From Bacteroides sp. (lineage in GTDB: Bacteria > Bacteroidota > Bacteroidia > Bacteroidales > Bacteroidaceae), in NCBI GenBank assembly GCA_017621035.1, contig JAGATY010000057.1, positions 1 to 51,839 of the forward strand: a stretch of DNA of 51,839 nt, written 5' to 3'. Below, one piece after another: positions 34,804 through 43,753 of the stretch (position 1 is its first letter; every line of letters begins with the position of its first letter). Made by a program: the position numbers and the translations under genes. The notes under the pieces were generated by a model, which was given only the letters and a program-made list of their open reading frames with translations, was not told the DNA's origin and ran no database searches.

Positions 34804-35436
34804 TTAAATGCTTTTCTTCAGTACCAACAAACTTTCAGGTCCCATGTTAAATAAAAGATCCACTATGCTGAGGTTAGGCAAGAAACCTAGTCGTTCCTGA
34901 AACACCTGATAGTAGGGGAGAGGATGATAGGAGGGGTCTGTTGCCTGAAAATCTTTCTTGGGATGGATGCTTTCCCGGAGGTCATAGGCGTCTTCCGGTA
35001 GTATTACCTGATAGTTTGTAGTGTATTCAACCAGAGGTTGCATGTCGATAAGTGAGCAGACCAGTTGCCGTAAATTTTCATTGAAGTCAACAAGAAAGCG
35101 GAACTTCCTTTCATAGAAGGGGCGAAAATCATCCTTATAGTATTCAAAAAAAGGGGTATGATTGTAGGCAGATTCTATGGCATTCCAATGTAAATGGCGC
35201 CAATTTCCATGGTCGGAGATTTGGATGTCGCGTGTCGGGCATTTCACATTGTCGGGTTTCACAATGGGGATTGTCAGTGCCAACTCTCCATTCGGACCGG
35301 CAATAGTGCAACGGTTCCTGTAAGTTTGTTTCAGGTAATGGTCATATTGCTCTATGTACACCTTGTCGGCTGAAAGCATCTTGGCATAATAATGTACCGG
35401 AGCCAGATAGGCTGATGTCAGATAAACACTTCTCAT
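34804..35436 (-). CDS. WbqC family protein
   Basis: 210 residues, no signal peptide. The family signature is the N-terminal 'LpsaYlaPvqYyakl' block (here LTSAYLAPVHYYAKMLSAD), then YLKQTYRNRCTIAGPNG and GNWRHLHWNAIESAYNHTPF with the conserved His/Trp/Asn. WbqC-like proteins are found in O-antigen loci and elsewhere. In Bacteroidetes the gene commonly sits beside lepB; no biochemical function is settled. The gap to the upstream lepB-like gene is 50 bases, and it is probably co-transcribed. Confidence 0.9.
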   Translation of the reverse strand: MRSVYLTSAYLAPVHYYAKMLSADKVYIEQYDHYLKQTYRNRCTIAGPNGELALTIPIVKPDNVKCPTRDIQISDHGNWRHLHWNAIESAYNHTPFFEYYKDDFRPFYERKFRFLVDFNENLRQLVCSLIDMQPLVEYTTNYQVILPEDAYDLRESIHPKKDFQATDPSYHPLPYYQVFQERLGFLPNLSIVDLLFNMGPESLLVLKKSI

Positions 35437-35486
35437 TGTTGATTTTCTACTGGTTTACATACCGTTTTCAGTTCTTCGTGCTTTGC

Positions 35487-36389
35487 TTAGTATATCTTTT
35501 CCCCTATTCGTTTCCGGTCAGCAGAGTACCAAATGTAGGTGGCGCACCCAATGAGGTGGTCTGTTGGAATCAGCCCAAACAGACGTGAATCCTGCAGATT
35601 GCTTGCATTGTCCGACATCACCCAGTGATAGCTCTTACGGAATGTATAACTCTGGATGGGTTTCCCATTCAAAAAGAGGGTATCGTTTTTTAAGTGCGCA
35701 CGTTGCTGTTCGTGCAGTAGTAGGGTGTTGCAGAGCAGGGTGCGATTTTGGGGAGTGATGCTCACTGTTTGCCCTTTACGAGGCACCACAAAGGGGAAGG
35801 TGGAAAGATGCTTTTCTGCCTGTTGTAGCGGGAGTAGCCAGCAAGAGTCTGCCGGCAATGCTTGTTGTAAGATGTATAGTTCATAGAGGCTGATGCTGCA
35901 TATACCGGTAGTGTCTTTACCGGGCGTAGGCAACTCGGCTTGAACTTGTAACTCTTCGATGAGCTTCTTCAGATGTTGGTATTTATGAGTAGGATAGGTG
36001 TATAGCAATTTTCGGTCGGGTGACTGAACCGGAGGCAAAACCACGGTAAAGAGAGTGTCCATCCATAATGTTTCACCTGGGAGTCCTACGCAACGGCCAA
36101 TAAATACATCACGTTGGTCGATAGCTGTGGAGGAGGGGTGATGGGCGGGATTATTGAAGACAATGACATCTCCTTTTCTTACTTCCTTTTCTGCCCATCG
36201 GTGATAGCCCCACAGTCCTATGAAGGGAAGGCGCCAGCCATAGCTCCATCGGTTTACTAAGATACGCTCCCCACGGAGAAGTGTATTCTCCATACCCTCG
36301 GAAGGAATGTGGAATGAGGTTATCACGCAGAGGCGCAAAAGTACCCCTACCAACAGAGCCAATCCCACAGCCAATCCGGTCTTCTTCAT
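35487..36389 (-). CDS. Signal-peptidase-I-fold protein lacking the catalytic dyad
   Basis: 300 residues with one N-terminal membrane helix (residues about 5-25) and a clear SPase I fold. In the catalytic box the usual P-S-x-S-M reads P29-S-E-G32-M33 in FHIPSEGMENTLL, so the nucleophile Ser is Gly32. In the general-base box, usually Y-x-K-R-x-x-GLPGD, the sequence is VFIGRCVGLPGE, so the Lys is Gly98. Box E is degenerate too (MSDNASNLQDSRLFG). The fold is otherwise well kept. It follows the intact lepB by 15 bases. A non-proteolytic role, for instance as a partner or chaperone of LepB, is inference. Ser30 is retained, and an alternative nucleophile cannot be excluded. Confidence 0.85.
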   Translation of the reverse strand: MKKTGLAVGLALLVGVLLRLCVITSFHIPSEGMENTLLRGERILVNRWSYGWRLPFIGLWGYHRWAEKEVRKGDVIVFNNPAHHPSSTAIDQRDVFIGRCVGLPGETLWMDTLFTVVLPPVQSPDRKLLYTYPTHKYQHLKKLIEELQVQAELPTPGKDTTGICSISLYELYILQQALPADSCWLLPLQQAEKHLSTFPFVVPRKGQTVSITPQNRTLLCNTLLLHEQQRAHLKNDTLFLNGKPIQSYTFRKSYHWVMSDNASNLQDSRLFGLIPTDHLIGCATYIWYSADRKRIGEKIY

Positions 36390-36404
36390 GGATGTTATCA
36401 GTTG

Positions 36405-37907
36405 TTAGTTCTCATTATCAGAATGAACCCATTTAAAGAGGCGATTCCAACGTATCTTTCCATCCTGCCAACCCCGGTCTTTGTCTAATGACAGCCAAAC
36501 CACGATGGGTTTACCCACTACATGATCCTCGGGAACAAAGCCCCAATAGCGCGAGTCTGCTGAGTTGTGGCGGTTGTCTCCCATCATCCAATAGTAATCC
36601 ATCTGGAAAGTGTATTCGTTAGTTTTCTTTCCGTTGATGTAAATATCTCCTTCAGGAGTTACGTTCAGTGAGTTACCCTCGTAGGCTGTGATACAGCGCT
36701 CGTACAGAGGCAGATTGTCTTCTGTCAGCTGGATAGTGGCACCTCGCGCAGGAATCCAAATCGGGCCGTAGTTGTCACGTCCCCAATGGGTGTGGAGGTT
36801 GATGGGGTAGAGCTGACCGGAGAATTCATCGCCGGCACGAACCACTTTGGCAATGAGCTTTTTGTTGGCAGTAAGGCGATTGTACATCTGTTGCGTAAGA
36901 GGTAAATGATAGACAGGATTGATGCGTCCGTTTGCACCGCGTACATCCAGTCCTCTTTCTATCAAAGCCTTATCCCAACCAGCTTGTGCTGTCATCAGCC
37001 ATTGGTCGTCTTTACTGATGCCCAACTCGCGGAACAACTCTTCCGGGATGACGGAGCCGGTAGTCTGTACAAAGTAATTGAACTGAAGTTCTTTGGGATT
37101 CTCCTGTTTCACCCCATTGATGTATGTGTCGCCAGCAATCAGTTGGAGTGTGTCTCCGGGAAGACCTATACATCTTTTTACATAGTTCTCTCTGCGATCC
37201 ACAGGGCGGGTAACCACCTTACCGAAGTGCTCCGGTTGTGCCAAGATGCTGTTTCGTCCGGTGGTATAATAGAGGTCAAATACCTGTCGTTGCTCTTTTC
37301 GGTTCAGGCTGTCCATATTCACCTTTCCGGGACAGAGTCTGCGCCCTTCGTCCATAGCCAGGCTATAGAAGTCGGTCTGCTGATTATTCAGTGCAACAGT
37401 ATCCCCGGCAGGAAAGTTGAAGACCACAATGTCGTTACGCTGAACCTTTCCGAAACCGGGCACACGTTTGTATTTCCACTGTGGCCAGTCTAGGTACGAC
37501 TTCCCGCCGGTCAGGGGCATGGTGTGCTGCGTCAAGGGCATGGCCAAAGGAGTGTTGGGAACGCGAGGGCCGTAACTCATCTTGCTGACAAAGAGATAGT
37601 CACCTACCAGCAAACTCTTTTCAAGCGACGAGGTCGGAATCTGGTAGTTCTGGAAGATATAGATGTTTACAAAGTAGACTGCCACCAGAGCAAACAGAAT
37701 GGCATCCACCCAGCTCATGATGCTGCGTACCGTAGGATTCTTTGACCTCTTCCACCAGGTCCAAGGTATCTTTTGGGTAATAAACAGGTCAAAGATGAAG
37801 GGTAATACAATAAGCCCCAACCAACTTCTTATCCACAACAGGAAAACCAGGTAGAGTAACGTGGTGATGGCAAACTTAATCCACTGAGTACGTGTAGCTT
37901 TTTTCAT
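36405..37907 (-). CDS. lepB: Signal peptidase I
   Basis: 500 residues, larger than E. coli LepB because of insertions typical of Bacteroidetes. Two or three N-terminal membrane helices precede the catalytic Ser94 in YQIPTSSLEKSLLVGD and the general-base Lys244 in ENYVKRCIGLPGD. Box E is intact (MMGDNRHNSADSRYWG). It removes signal peptides on the periplasmic side of the inner membrane. It heads the run lepB, lepB-like, wbqC-like, queH and is divergent from the DUF2851 gene, whose promoter elements interleave with its own. Confidence 0.97.
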   Translation of the reverse strand: MKKATRTQWIKFAITTLLYLVFLLWIRSWLGLIVLPFIFDLFITQKIPWTWWKRSKNPTVRSIMSWVDAILFALVAVYFVNIYIFQNYQIPTSSLEKSLLVGDYLFVSKMSYGPRVPNTPLAMPLTQHTMPLTGGKSYLDWPQWKYKRVPGFGKVQRNDIVVFNFPAGDTVALNNQQTDFYSLAMDEGRRLCPGKVNMDSLNRKEQRQVFDLYYTTGRNSILAQPEHFGKVVTRPVDRRENYVKRCIGLPGDTLQLIAGDTYINGVKQENPKELQFNYFVQTTGSVIPEELFRELGISKDDQWLMTAQAGWDKALIERGLDVRGANGRINPVYHLPLTQQMYNRLTANKKLIAKVVRAGDEFSGQLYPINLHTHWGRDNYGPIWIPARGATIQLTEDNLPLYERCITAYEGNSLNVTPEGDIYINGKKTNEYTFQMDYYWMMGDNRHNSADSRYWGFVPEDHVVGKPIVVWLSLDKDRGWQDGKIRWNRLFKWVHSDNEN

Positions 37908-37993
37908 ATCTTGATACTTCTTGTTTATGACTGTTCCGAGCGACCATTCAGAGGAAAATCCGGCAGGCTTCTCAGTTTATCAACGGTTTATGA

Positions 37994-38023
37994 GTTGCAA
38001 AAATAATCTTTTTCCTACATTTG
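37994..38023 (+). promoter_or_regulatory. Promoter of the DUF2851 gene
   Basis: GTTG (37994-37997), 18 bases, TACATTTG (38016-38023). The -7 box is 25 bases upstream of the ATG at 38049. Confidence 0.65.
37998..38005 (-). promoter_or_regulatory. -7 box of the lepB operon
   Basis: TATTTTTG on the minus strand matches TANNTTTG. It lies between the -33 and -7 elements of the divergent DUF2851 promoter, so the two promoters should exclude each other. Confidence 0.6.
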
Positions 38024-38048
38024 TGCTCTACATTAACGTTTTGTTAAC

Positions 38049-39326
38049 ATGGAAGAGCTGTTACATTATGCCTGGAAGCACAAAATCTTTCCCTTGAAAG
38101 AGCTGTACACCACCACCGGAGCATTGGTTGAGGTGATAGACCCGGGTTTACCCAATCGCAACGCCGGCCCCGATTTCTTCAACGCCAAGCTGAAGTTAGA
38201 TGGCACTTTATGGGTAGGCAATGTGGAAATACATACGCAAGCTACCGACTGGCTGAAGCATGGACACGACCGTGACCGTGCCTATGACAGTGTGGTGCTG
38301 CATGTGGTAGGTGAGAGTAACTGTGATGTCTGCCGAAGTACCGGAGAACCCATTCCACAGTTGGTACTACCCGTTCCGCAGCAGGTGCGCGAACGCTACT
38401 CTGAGTTAAGTGCTGCCGAGATTCAGCCCCCTTGCTACACCATCCTTCCTGCTCTTCCTAAACTTATCATACACTCTTGGCTCTCAGCGTTGCAAGTAGA
38501 ACGGTTGCAGCAGAAGACGGAACTCATCACAGCCCGCCTGCAACGCCTGGGCAACCACTGGGAGGATGCTTTCTTTATTACCCTGGCACGCAATTTTGGT
38601 TTCGGACTGAATGGTGATGCTTTTGAGGCCTGGGCCGGGGGATTGCCTTTCCGTGCCATAGACAAGCACCGTGATAATCTTTTCCAGGTAGAGGCCTTCT
38701 TCTTCGGACAGGCAGGTCTGCTGGAAGATGAGGCCGGTAGTGATGACTATTATCAGAAGCTGCAGTCCGAGTACCGTTACCTGCGACATAAGTTCTCCCT
38801 GGGGCAACCACTGGATGCTTCCCGCTGGAAATTCCTCCGCCTGCGTCCTGGTAACTTTCCTCACGTCCGCCTGGCACAGTTGGCAGCTCTCTATCATCGG
38901 GAGCACTCCTTGTTTTCCCGCCTGATGGAGGCAGAATCCATTGAGGCCATCAAGAAGATACTTTCCAACATTCTCCCGTCATCCTACTGGGAAGAACATT
39001 TCACCTTCCAAAAGAGTTCACCCCGGCGTGCCAAGCAGGTGGGTGACGGAGCTTTGAATCTGATTATTATCAACACTGTAGTTCCCTTTCTCTATGCCTA
39101 TGGCCGGCACAAGGCAGAGGAGCGTCTGTGCGAACGTGCCACTCAACTCCTGGAGAACCTGAAAGCTGAGAACAATCACATAACCCGCCTATGGGAAGGT
39201 GCCGGCCTGCCTATTACCACAGCCGCCGATTCTCAGGCTCTTATCCAACTGACGAAAGAGTATTGTGACAAGCGCAACTGCCTGCGTTGCCGTTTTGGGT
39301 ATGAGTTCCTGAAGGGGAAGAAATAA
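38049..39326 (+). CDS. DUF2851 family protein
   Basis: 425 residues, soluble. The N-terminal domain has NAGPDFFNAKLKLDGTLWVG followed by NVEIHTQATDW, a conserved acidic/Glu-x-His pattern that resembles a nuclease-like core. The middle is helical, and the C-terminus has CDKRNCLRCRFGYEFLK with three Cys. The family is widespread in Bacteroidetes and I know of no assigned function; a PD-(D/E)XK-like fold is my reading of the motif, not established. It stands alone, divergent from lepB and convergent with the LPP20-like gene, separated from it by a bidirectional terminator. Confidence 0.85.
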   Translation: MEELLHYAWKHKIFPLKELYTTTGALVEVIDPGLPNRNAGPDFFNAKLKLDGTLWVGNVEIHTQATDWLKHGHDRDRAYDSVVLHVVGESNCDVCRSTGEPIPQLVLPVPQQVRERYSELSAAEIQPPCYTILPALPKLIIHSWLSALQVERLQQKTELITARLQRLGNHWEDAFFITLARNFGFGLNGDAFEAWAGGLPFRAIDKHRDNLFQVEAFFFGQAGLLEDEAGSDDYYQKLQSEYRYLRHKFSLGQPLDASRWKFLRLRPGNFPHVRLAQLAALYHREHSLFSRLMEAESIEAIKKILSNILPSSYWEEHFTFQKSSPRRAKQVGDGALNLIIINTVVPFLYAYGRHKAEERLCERATQLLENLKAENNHITRLWEGAGLPITTAADSQALIQLTKEYCDKRNCLRCRFGYEFLKGKK

Positions 39327-39359
39327 GAGGGAGGAATGCGTGTCTGCACCCCTCCCTCT
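39326..39359. terminator. Bidirectional terminator between the DUF2851 and LPP20-like genes
   Basis: AGAGGGAGG (39326-39334) and CCTCCCTCT (39351-39359) form a perfect 9-bp stem with a 16-nt loop. It lies immediately after the DUF2851 stop and 47 bases past the convergent gene's stop. T-rich tracts flank both sides, though neither is a long run. Confidence 0.65.
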
Positions 39360-39406
39360 CGTTATGGTTCTTTTCTTCAATCATTTTTTGCGGTTGTACC
39401 GACGCT

Positions 39407-41230
39407 TTAGAAATGGCTCAGGTCTATTACCCCGAAGTTGGGGTCCTTCTCAGGTTGCCAAGTACGCACGTGGATAATGGGTTCCTTGGGGTTGTTGAGA
39501 TCCACCATCAAAAAGAGGTAGCCGGTGTCACCATAGCTGGATGAGAAGTAGTCCTGCTTGATTTGGATGCCGTAAATTTCGCCCCCAACACCCGACTTGC
39601 GCACCTGATTGTCTGCAAAGCGCAGGTTGATGAACTCGCTACTGCGGAAGATGTGCTGCAAGCGTTTCATGTACTCCGACTTGGTCTGTCGGGTATAGCG
39701 TACGGCCTGTTTGCTAGGTACAATGTTCTGACCTTCAATGTTTACGCGCTGTTTCACCACAGAACCGGTAATGATGAGGGCGTCTTCCGAGAAGATGCTG
39801 TTGATGTAGTCGTAGCGTTTCAAGGCGTAGGCGGTCTTGTAGCTTTCCAGAAAGTTGATGAGTACGTTGCGTACGGTGTCGTTCCAGGCAGTATTGTTCA
39901 GAATATCATCTACGGCCGGTTTGTTCAGTCCGAAGGATACGGCATCCAGTTTACCCTCCTTGTTAAGGATGAATACCAGGTCTTCTACAAACGTACGGCT
40001 GTTGGTGCGGAACTTGAAACTCATGGGGATGCTGCGGCAAGTGATGTCACCGTTACACTCAAGGAACTGATACTCCGGGTCGCGAATGATTTTGGCCTGC
40101 CCGTACTTCACCAGGTCGTTGAACATCTTAAGCCCGCTTTCGGTACAGAGAGCTTCCAGTCCGGTGAAGTTGCGGCTGCGGATAGCCTGCTCCAGCTTCT
40201 TCACTGTCTCCAGGTAGGGCGAAGCCTGTTCTCCTACCAAGAAGTGCATACCGTTCTCGGTAGTCTGTGCGCTGTCTCCCTGTGCGGTAAGTACCTCCTC
40301 TGCAGGTTCTTCACCCGGTTTGGGCTCTTCCCCTTCCAGCTTCAGGTTGCAGTTGCGCATGGGAATGGCGTCTATATTCTCCATCACTTCTGCCAACTCG
40401 TTGTCGATGTTTGCCTCACCCTCAAACATGTATTCAGTCTTCAGCTGCATGTTCTTGGCACTGGCAATGGCAGGCAGTTCAATGATGCCGCGGCCGTCTT
40501 TGGCAGAGAAGATGTTGCTCCAGTCGCGACCGTCGAAATAGGTGTAGTCATAGTTGCGTGCCGGTTGTCCTTTGTAAAGCACTTTTATGTTGATGGTCTT
40601 CAGGTCTCCATCCAGGTTGGTACTGACCATGCTTACTGCCAGGTTGGCAAAGATGTCGTTCATCTGTTTGTGAATCCAGGTGGAGAGTACCTGCTCATTT
40701 CCGTTCTCGTCCTTATGTGTCAGGTAGTTGCCGTCGGGGAAACTCTGCAGAAGAATGAGCGACCAGTAGTAGTAGCGCAGAGCGTCAGATACCTGTGCAC
40801 GCTTCTCTGCCTTTTCTGCCTCGGTAGCAAAATCAAGAATCTTCAGCTTCCTTCCTTCAAATATTTTCTCTATCTCGGCCACTTTGATGTAACGCATAAC
40901 GGAGGCTTCCGGCTCATTCTGGATGATGATGCGGCGTGTGTTGTTCAGTGTAGCTCGTGAGTAGGTGTTGATTACTGACTTGAATGACTCGTTCAGCGTG
41001 ATGTCCTCACCCTGTTGACCACTTTCGGTCAGCTGTTCAAACTTGCTGGAGACGTTGGTGGAGATTTGGCTGATGAGGGCTGCCAATGCCTCTTGGTCAG
41101 CCTTTTTCACGGTAGTAGCATTGCCTGTGCCCCAGATGTACTCCTTACTGTTTTGAATCTCTTCAATGGACTGCCCCTTTACCAGGGCAACAATTAAGCA
41201 TAAGATTACGGTTAATGCACCTCTTTTCAT
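39407..41230 (-). CDS. LPP20-family-like secreted protein
   Basis: 607 residues with a signal peptide (KRGALTVILCLIVALVKGQ) lacking a lipobox Cys, so it is probably a soluble periplasmic or processed protein. The N-terminal domain (about 20-150) has EYIWGTGNATTVKKADQEAL, typical of the LPP20 fold, where 'G.G.A......A...A' recurs. The middle and C-terminal parts carry repeated beta-rich segments and a conserved NTF2-like pattern around LINFLESYKTAYALKRYDY. Function is unknown. It has its own -7 box (41264-41271) and is convergent with the DUF2851 gene. Confidence 0.8.
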   Translation of the reverse strand: MKRGALTVILCLIVALVKGQSIEEIQNSKEYIWGTGNATTVKKADQEALAALISQISTNVSSKFEQLTESGQQGEDITLNESFKSVINTYSRATLNNTRRIIIQNEPEASVMRYIKVAEIEKIFEGRKLKILDFATEAEKAEKRAQVSDALRYYYWSLILLQSFPDGNYLTHKDENGNEQVLSTWIHKQMNDIFANLAVSMVSTNLDGDLKTINIKVLYKGQPARNYDYTYFDGRDWSNIFSAKDGRGIIELPAIASAKNMQLKTEYMFEGEANIDNELAEVMENIDAIPMRNCNLKLEGEEPKPGEEPAEEVLTAQGDSAQTTENGMHFLVGEQASPYLETVKKLEQAIRSRNFTGLEALCTESGLKMFNDLVKYGQAKIIRDPEYQFLECNGDITCRSIPMSFKFRTNSRTFVEDLVFILNKEGKLDAVSFGLNKPAVDDILNNTAWNDTVRNVLINFLESYKTAYALKRYDYINSIFSEDALIITGSVVKQRVNIEGQNIVPSKQAVRYTRQTKSEYMKRLQHIFRSSEFINLRFADNQVRKSGVGGEIYGIQIKQDYFSSSYGDTGYLFLMVDLNNPKEPIIHVRTWQPEKDPNFGVIDLSHF

Positions 41231-41263
41231 GTTCTTCGATTCCCTTGTTTATAAAAATTGGCG

Positions 41264-41271
41264 CAAATATA
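41264..41271 (-). promoter_or_regulatory. -7 box of the LPP20-like gene
   Basis: TATATTTG on the minus strand matches TANNTTTG, 33 bases upstream of the ATG. No TTTG at -33. Confidence 0.55.
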
Positions 41272-41434
41272 GGAATAATTTTCTAATAATGAGTTATTTT
41301 CTAGGATTATCGGGTTGCATGCGCTGCTGTCGAAAGAAAAGTCGGAAGGGGGTGCCGATTCAGTCTGTGTCGGTGCTGCCGAAAGGGGGAGGGCGAGGAG
41401 CCTTCCGAGGGAGGGTTCCCAAGGGTCGCCTTGA

Positions 41435-41493
41435 AGGTCGCCGAGGGTCAGGGCCTAGGTCGCCGAGGGTCGGGCCTTAGGTCGCCGAGGGTC
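41435..41493. repeat. 22-bp-period GC-rich repeat array upstream of metG
   Basis: AGGTCGCCGAGGGTC begins at 41435, 41457 and 41479, exactly 22 bp apart; the spacers are AGGGCCT, GGGCCTT and then unique sequence. The reverse complement of the same unit makes up the array upstream of mutS (7875-7936). A GGGTTCCC element sits on the left side, with GGGAACCC on the matching side at mutS. Confidence 0.88.
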
Positions 41494-41564
41494 AAAAGCA
41501 GGGTTCCGAAGCTGCTGTTTGCCCCCATGCCTCCGGAGGGTGTCGGGATTTTACCCCGCCATTC

Positions 41565-41595
41565 TTTGCAGTCCATATAAATTGCACTATCTTTG
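41565..41595 (+). promoter_or_regulatory. Consensus promoter of metG and the glycan cluster
   Basis: TTTG (41565-41568), exactly 19 bases, TATCTTTG (41588-41595). The predicted leader to the metG ATG is about 57 nt. Confidence 0.85.
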
Positions 41596-41659
41596 CACGT
41601 TCTAATATATAAGTTCTCGCGTGCGAGGACAATGGTTGCTAATATTTACACGCATATAA

Positions 41660-43702
41660 ATGGAAAAGAACTTTAAACGTACCACAGTGACATCGGCCTT
41701 GCCTTATGCCAACGGCCCTGTACACATAGGACACCTGGCCGGCGTTTACGTACCGGCCGACATCTATGTCCGTTACCTGAGACTGAAGAAAGAGGATGTA
41801 TTGTTTATTGGCGGTAGCGACGAGCACGGTGTACCCATCACCATCCGTGCCAAGAAGGAGGGTATCACCCCGCAAGATGTAGTAGACCGCTACCATACAC
41901 TGATTAAGGACTCTTTCAAGGAGTTCGGCATTTCGTTCGACATCTACAGCCGCACCAGCTCTAATACACACCACGGCCTGGCCAGCGACTTCTTCCGCAA
42001 GTTGTATGACAAGGGTGAGTTTGTGGAAAAGACCTCCATGCAATATTACGATGAAGAGGCCAAGCAGTTTCTGGCCGACCGCTACATTACCGGCGAGTGC
42101 CCCCACTGCCACGCCGAGGGTGCCTATGGCGACCAGTGTGAGAAGTGCGGTACTTCACTCAGCCCTACCGACCTAATCAATCCGAAGAGTGCCATCAGCG
42201 GCAGCCAGCCGGTGATGAAGGAGACCAAGCACTGGTACCTCCCCTTGGACAAGCACGAAGGCTGGTTGCGTCAGTGGATATTGGAGGAACACAAAGAGTG
42301 GCGCCCCAACGTTTACGGACAGTGCAAGAGCTGGCTGGACATGGGTCTGCAACCGCGTGCCGTGAGCCGTGACCTGGATTGGGGTATTCCCGTACCTGTG
42401 GAAGGTGCTGAAGGCAAGGTGCTCTACGTCTGGTTTGATGCCCCCATCGGCTACATCAGCAACACCAAGGAACTGTTGCCCGACACGTGGGAAACCTGGT
42501 GGAAAGACCCTGAGACACGTCTCATCCACTTCATCGGTAAGGACAACATTGTGTTCCACTGCATCGTCTTCCCTGCCATGCTGAAGGCAGAAGGCAGCTA
42601 CATCTTGCCCGACAACGTTCCCAGCAACGAGTTCCTGAACTTGGAGGGTGACAAGATTTCTACCTCACGCAACTGGGCTGTGTGGCTGCACGAGTATCTG
42701 GTGGACTTCCCCGGCAAGCAAGACGTGTTGCGCTATGTGCTGACGGCCAATGCTCCGGAAACCAAAGATAATGACTTCACCTGGAAAGACTTTCAGGCTC
42801 GCAACAACAATGAGCTGGTAGCCGTGTATGGTAACTTTGTGAACCGTGCATTGCAGCTCACCAAGAAGTACTATGACGGTGTGGTACCGGCTTGTGGCGA
42901 ACTGACCGACTACGACAAGGAGACCCTGAAAGAGTTTGCCGACGTGAAACAGGAGGTGGAGAAACTGCTGGACGTATTCAAGTTCCGCGATGCACAGAAG
43001 GAGGCCATGAACCTGGCCCGCATTGGTAACAAGTATCTGGCCGATTGCGAACCCTGGAAGGTTGTGAAGAGTGACCCGGAACGGGTGAAAACCATCCTCC
43101 ACATCTCCCTCCAGCTGGTGGCCAACCTGGCGATTGCTTTTGAACCATTCTTGCCTTTCAGCAGTGAAAAGCTGCGTAAGATGCTGAACATGGAGAGCTT
43201 CGACTGGAACCAATTGGGCAATACCGACTTGCTGAAGGCCGGTCATCAACTGAATGAACCTGAACTACTCTTCCAAAAGATAGAGGATGAGACCATTCAG
43301 GCCCAGGTGGACAAACTGCTGGCTACCAAGAAGGCCAATGAAGCAGCTGCCTACAAGGCTAACCCCATAAAACCGACCATTGCATTTGAGGAGTTCGAGA
43401 AGTTGGATATCCGCGTAGGCACGGTACTGGAGTGCACTGCTGTACCCAAGATGAAGAAGTTGCTTCAGTTCAAGATTGCCGACGGCCTGGAGAATCGTAC
43501 CATTGTCAGCGGTATCGCTCAACACTACCAGCCGGAAGAACTGGTAGGCAAGCAGGTTCTCTTCATAGCCAACCTGGCTCCTCGTCAGTTCAAGAATGGC
43601 CTGGTAAGCGAGGGCATGATTCTTTCTGCCGAAAACTATGATGGCTCGCTGGCCGTAACCTCGGTACTGAAAGAGGTGAAGCCGGGTAGTGAGGTGAAGT
43701 AA
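41660..43702 (+). CDS. metG: Methionyl-tRNA synthetase
   Basis: 680 residues. The class I HIGH motif is in [13 protein letters not shown] and the KMSKS-equivalent is KISTS in [14 protein letters not shown]. The zinc-binding insert has four Cys and a His ([14 protein letters not shown]). The C-terminal EMAPII/Trbp111-type tRNA-binding domain begins near [15 protein letters not shown] and ends with [19 protein letters not shown]. It charges tRNA-Met for initiation and elongation. It is followed after 51 bases by a glycan-assembly cluster on the same strand and may share its transcript. Confidence 0.98.
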   Translation: MEKNFKRTTVTSALPYANGPVHIGHLAGVYVPADIYVRYLRLKKEDVLFIGGSDEHGVPITIRAKKEGITPQDVVDRYHTLIKDSFKEFGISFDIYSRTSSNTHHGLASDFFRKLYDKGEFVEKTSMQYYDEEAKQFLADRYITGECPHCHAEGAYGDQCEKCGTSLSPTDLINPKSAISGSQPVMKETKHWYLPLDKHEGWLRQWILEEHKEWRPNVYGQCKSWLDMGLQPRAVSRDLDWGIPVPVEGAEGKVLYVWFDAPIGYISNTKELLPDTWETWWKDPETRLIHFIGKDNIVFHCIVFPAMLKAEGSYILPDNVPSNEFLNLEGDKISTSRNWAVWLHEYLVDFPGKQDVLRYVLTANAPETKDNDFTWKDFQARNNNELVAVYGNFVNRALQLTKKYYDGVVPACGELTDYDKETLKEFADVKQEVEKLLDVFKFRDAQKEAMNLARIGNKYLADCEPWKVVKSDPERVKTILHISLQLVANLAIAFEPFLPFSSEKLRKMLNMESFDWNQLGNTDLLKAGHQLNEPELLFQKIEDETIQAQVDKLLATKKANEAAAYKANPIKPTIAFEEFEKLDIRVGTVLECTAVPKMKKLLQFKIADGLENRTIVSGIAQHYQPEELVGKQVLFIANLAPRQFKNGLVSEGMILSAENYDGSLAVTSVLKEVKPGSEVK

Positions 43703-43753
43703 TCCGGCCATTGCGACTGCGAAGCTGGAATCGGCAACATAGATAACTATACA

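Larger units (their letters stand above)
41231..41659. other. Intergenic region upstream of metG with GC-rich repeat array
   Basis: 429 bases with divergent promoters at either end (41264-41271 minus; 41565-41595 plus) and a 22-bp-period repeat array between them. No gene is supported; a 104-codon open frame on the plus strand consists of repeat-derived Gly/Arg-rich sequence. Confidence 0.7.

Noticed and set aside
39563-40960. 465-codon frame antisense to the LPP20-like gene
   Set aside because: The minus-strand gene has a signal peptide, promoter and domain pattern; the antisense frame has none.
41435-41493. CRISPR-like array upstream of metG
   Set aside because: Repeats are separated by only 7 bases of related sequence, with three copies and no cas genes; a tandem repeat, not a CRISPR.
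41569-41659. T-box or S-box riboswitch in the metG leader
   Set aside because: The predicted leader is only about 57 nt and shows no T-box sequence or anti-terminator hairpin.
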